A stretch of DNA of 46,069 nt from a bacterium (GTDB lineage: Bacteria; CLD3; SB21). Position 1 is the stretch's first letter, and every line of letters begins with the position of its first letter. Shown here in pieces: positions 44,542-46,069 of this stretch. The notes under the pieces were generated by a model. That model was given only the letters and a program-made list of their open reading frames with translations, ran no database searches and was not told where the DNA came from. Location: the NCBI GenBank assembly GCA_016787925.1, contig JAEUSK010000234.1, positions 1-46,069 on the forward strand. The letters run 5' to 3'. The translations under genes and the position numbers were made by a program.

Positions 44542-45795
44542 TTACCTAAAAAAGTTTCTTGGTTTGAGTGAATTCAGGATCGTTCTCACCCTTTTGTCTT
44601 CCATAGTTGGATGTCCTTTAATTATTTCAAATCCCGCAATGACCCCGCAAAGAGCCACAAAAGTAAGGATGCCGGCTAAAGTCACAATAATTTTCTTCTT
44701 CGGTTTATATTGAAATGCCGCGGGTTTTCCCTTATCCAAAACCAGAAGCGTCGGCGTATCCTTTGCTTCCTGAATTTTTGCCTGTTCAAATTGCGGAACC
44801 AAGAATTCAACTATTTTTTGATTGATTTGCACTTCTCTGTATAGTCTGAAATATTCCAACGCCAGGTTCGGTGCATCCTTAAAGGGGATCAGGACGCTCA
44901 GATCAAGACCTCCGAACTCCATCTTTTTCTGAATTTTCGATAGTTCTTGAATCTTGGACTGCAGCCTAAGTAACTCAGGATGGTTTTCACCCAAGGTTTT
45001 CTTAAGTACGTTATATTCAGTCTCGGTAGTTGTAACTTCTGCTTGTATTTCTGCTGCAGCCTCAATTGAGGCCTTTGTTTGTTCCGGGAGAGCTATAATA
45101 CCATGAACATTTTGGAATTTATTGAGCTGATCTTCGGCTTCTTTTAGGTCAGTTCGGGCTTCATCATACCTCTTTTCGATAAAGAGCCGTGATGATTTTG
45201 CCTGTTCTGTCGATAATTCGCGGTTGATCTCGTCTAGCTTCGATACAACAAAATTAGTCATTTCCGCTGTCTTGACGGCATCTTCTTTGAATCGCACCGT
45301 AATGGTTATTGTCGCGTTCTTATTGTTGCTTTCTGAAAGAATAGTTTCATCCAATAGTTCTATCAGGGCAAGTGTATCTTCCCGGGTTTGCTCCAGGTCA
45401 AATGCCTGTATCAAATCATATTCGTTTATGACAGCTTCTTTGAGTCGTCTGCTTTTTAAAATAGCAATGAATCGCTGAGGTCCTGTGACGCCAGAAACGC
45501 CTAAGAGGCTTTGACTAAGACCGCCTAATGTACTGCCGAGGGATTCCAACGCGCTGGCCGATTTTTCAGGCAATAATATAACAGCCGTCGACTCATACCA
45601 TTTGTCCATGACAAATGTAATGCCGGCCGTGAGAATCATGACACCAAGCGTAACCAGCAGTATACGCTTCTTCCATGGAACCAAAAGGAGAATTATGTCA
45701 ATGAAATGTATTTCACTTGTTTCATTGGGGAGAGGACCTTCCCCCTGACTTGGTTCATGCGTTGAGTCACTATTTTTTTGGTCTTGTCTTTCCAT
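44542..45795 (-). CDS. wzz: Wzz-type chain-length determinant, no kinase domain
   Basis: 417 residues. Two membrane segments (about 44-63 and 380-402) flank a periplasmic part with long helices (about 180-320, coiled-coil type, AEEDQL-like AEDQLNKFQNVHG), the layout of polysaccharide co-polymerases. DKGKPAAFQYKPKK before the last helix corresponds to the usual proline-rich motif. There is no C-terminal tyrosine kinase, so this is the Wzz form rather than Wzc. The protein sets how many repeat units Wzy joins. The ATG at 45795 gives a short polar N-terminus. A TTG eight codons earlier has no better ribosome site. Confidence 0.92.
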   Translation of the reverse strand: MERQDQKNSDSTHEPSQGEGPLPNETSEIHFIDIILLLVPWKKRILLVTLGVMILTAGITFVMDKWYESTAVILLPEKSASALESLGSTLGGLSQSLLGVSGVTGPQRFIAILKSRRLKEAVINEYDLIQAFDLEQTREDTLALIELLDETILSESNNKNATITITVRFKEDAVKTAEMTNFVVSKLDEINRELSTEQAKSSRLFIEKRYDEARTDLKEAEDQLNKFQNVHGIIALPEQTKASIEAAAEIQAEVTTTETEYNVLKKTLGENHPELLRLQSKIQELSKIQKKMEFGGLDLSVLIPFKDAPNLALEYFRLYREVQINQKIVEFLVPQFEQAKIQEAKDTPTLLVLDKGKPAAFQYKPKKKIIVTLAGILTFVALCGVIAGFEIIKGHPTMEDKRVRTILNSLKPRNFFR

Positions 45796-45864
45796 ATTAC
45801 GCAATATTATACAAAGCAATTGCGACGGATTTTAACAAAAAACCGCCACAAACACAATGTTTTT

Positions 45865-46069
45865 TTAGAGGTTACGCTGGTGAATAGATAAAATCGTACT
45901 TATTATTCTCCCACTCGCCTTCCCATCCCCGTACGGATTGATCGCTTGTGACATTTTTTCATATTCAAGTTTGTCGGTCAGAAGTCTTTTTGTTTCCGAT
46001 ACGATCTTGTTCCGGTCTGTTCCGACCAACTTAGCTGTTCCTGCCTCGATGCCTTCCATGCGCTCCGTC
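45865..46069 (-). CDS. wbpI: UDP-N-acetylglucosamine 2-epimerase family (WbpI/WecB), 3' end only
   Basis: The last 67 codons of a gene whose start lies beyond the right edge. The visible part reads TERMEGIEAGTAKLVGTDR and later INPYGDGKASGRI, the standard C-terminus of the WecB/WbpI epimerases. The frame continues upstream past the edge, so the internal ATG at 46059 is not the start. In this locus the likely role is WbpI: conversion of UDP-2,3-diacetamido-glucuronate to the manno form. WecB, which acts on UDP-GlcNAc, is the alternative and is not separable from this fragment. The gap to wzz is 69 bases. Confidence 0.88.
   Translation of the reverse strand, partial: TERMEGIEAGTAKLVGTDRNKIVSETKRLLTDKLEYEKMSQAINPYGDGKASGRIISTILSIHQRNL

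Noticed and set aside
45806-45811. TATAAT upstream of wzz as a promoter
   Set aside because: A perfect -10 box, but no acceptable -35 box at 15-19 bases and it would start transcription almost at the ATG. The region is inside a likely operon.
1-46069. tRNA or rRNA genes, CRISPR arrays, insertion sequences, prophage or toxin-antitoxin genes
   Set aside because: None seen on either strand. No transposase or integrase motifs, no regularly spaced short repeats, and no cloverleaf-like segment in the gaps.

Overview
All recognised genes in this 46-kb window lie on the minus strand, so transcription runs from high to low coordinates. The organism looks like a Gram-negative member of the FCB group (Ignavibacteriota/Calditrichota/KSB1/Marinimicrobia-like). 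A large surface protein ends in the NYPNPFNP-type C-terminal signal of type IX secretion. There is also an outer-membrane Wzi-like barrel, and moderate GC with TTG as an occasional start codon. The phylum cannot be fixed from this window alone.

The window has two parts. The right-hand part (about 10.3-46.1 kb) is a surface polysaccharide locus of the Wzx/Wzy type. In transcription order it holds the 3' end of a UDP-GlcNAc 2-epimerase (wbpI/wecB), wzz, a WbpP-like epimerase, wbpB, wbpD, wbpE, and a second epimerase/aminotransferase/AsnB-like module. Next come an unusual amidohydrolase-methyltransferase-aminotransferase-ATP-grasp group, the wbpG-hisH-hisF amidotransferase trio, the wzx flippase and a second AsnB. 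Then follow two glycosyltransferases, an RmlD-like reductase, a methyltransferase, two more glycosyltransferases and a wzy-like polymerase. The locus ends with a large type IX-secreted kelch/LamG protein, an initiating phosphoglycosyl transferase, a membrane-anchored SGNH hydrolase and a Wzi-like protein. The left-hand part (1-10.2 kb) is mostly housekeeping: arginase, a membrane protein built on a glycoside hydrolase family 2 fold, pyrE, a WalJ-like metallo-beta-lactamase-fold protein, an unrecognised helical protein, a 3-methyladenine DNA glycosylase and valS (last residues missing).

The polysaccharide genes fit together. WbpB, WbpE, WbpD and WbpI would convert UDP-GlcNAcA to UDP-2,3-diacetamido-mannuronate, and WbpG with HisH/HisF would convert an acetamido group to an acetamidino group. 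The AsnB-like proteins could amidate uronic acid carboxyls, and WbpP-like and RmlD-like enzymes supply further sugars. The phosphoglycosyl transferase loads the first sugar on undecaprenyl phosphate, the glycosyltransferases extend it, Wzx flips it, Wzy and Wzz polymerise it, and Wzi may hold the product at the surface. The UDP-GlcNAc 6-dehydrogenase (WbpA) needed to start the pathway is not in the window and is expected beyond the right edge.

The least ordinary items are the ATP-grasp/aminotransferase/methyltransferase/amidohydrolase group (33.0-36.8 kb), a GH2-fold membrane protein lacking both expected catalytic glutamates, a HisF paralogue with Gln at the catalytic Asp11 position, an AsnB paralogue with Cys in place of Glu in the NGE motif, and a type IX-secreted protein with four tandem repeats of exactly 95 residues. 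Functional statements rest on motifs and gene order read by eye. No database search was possible.
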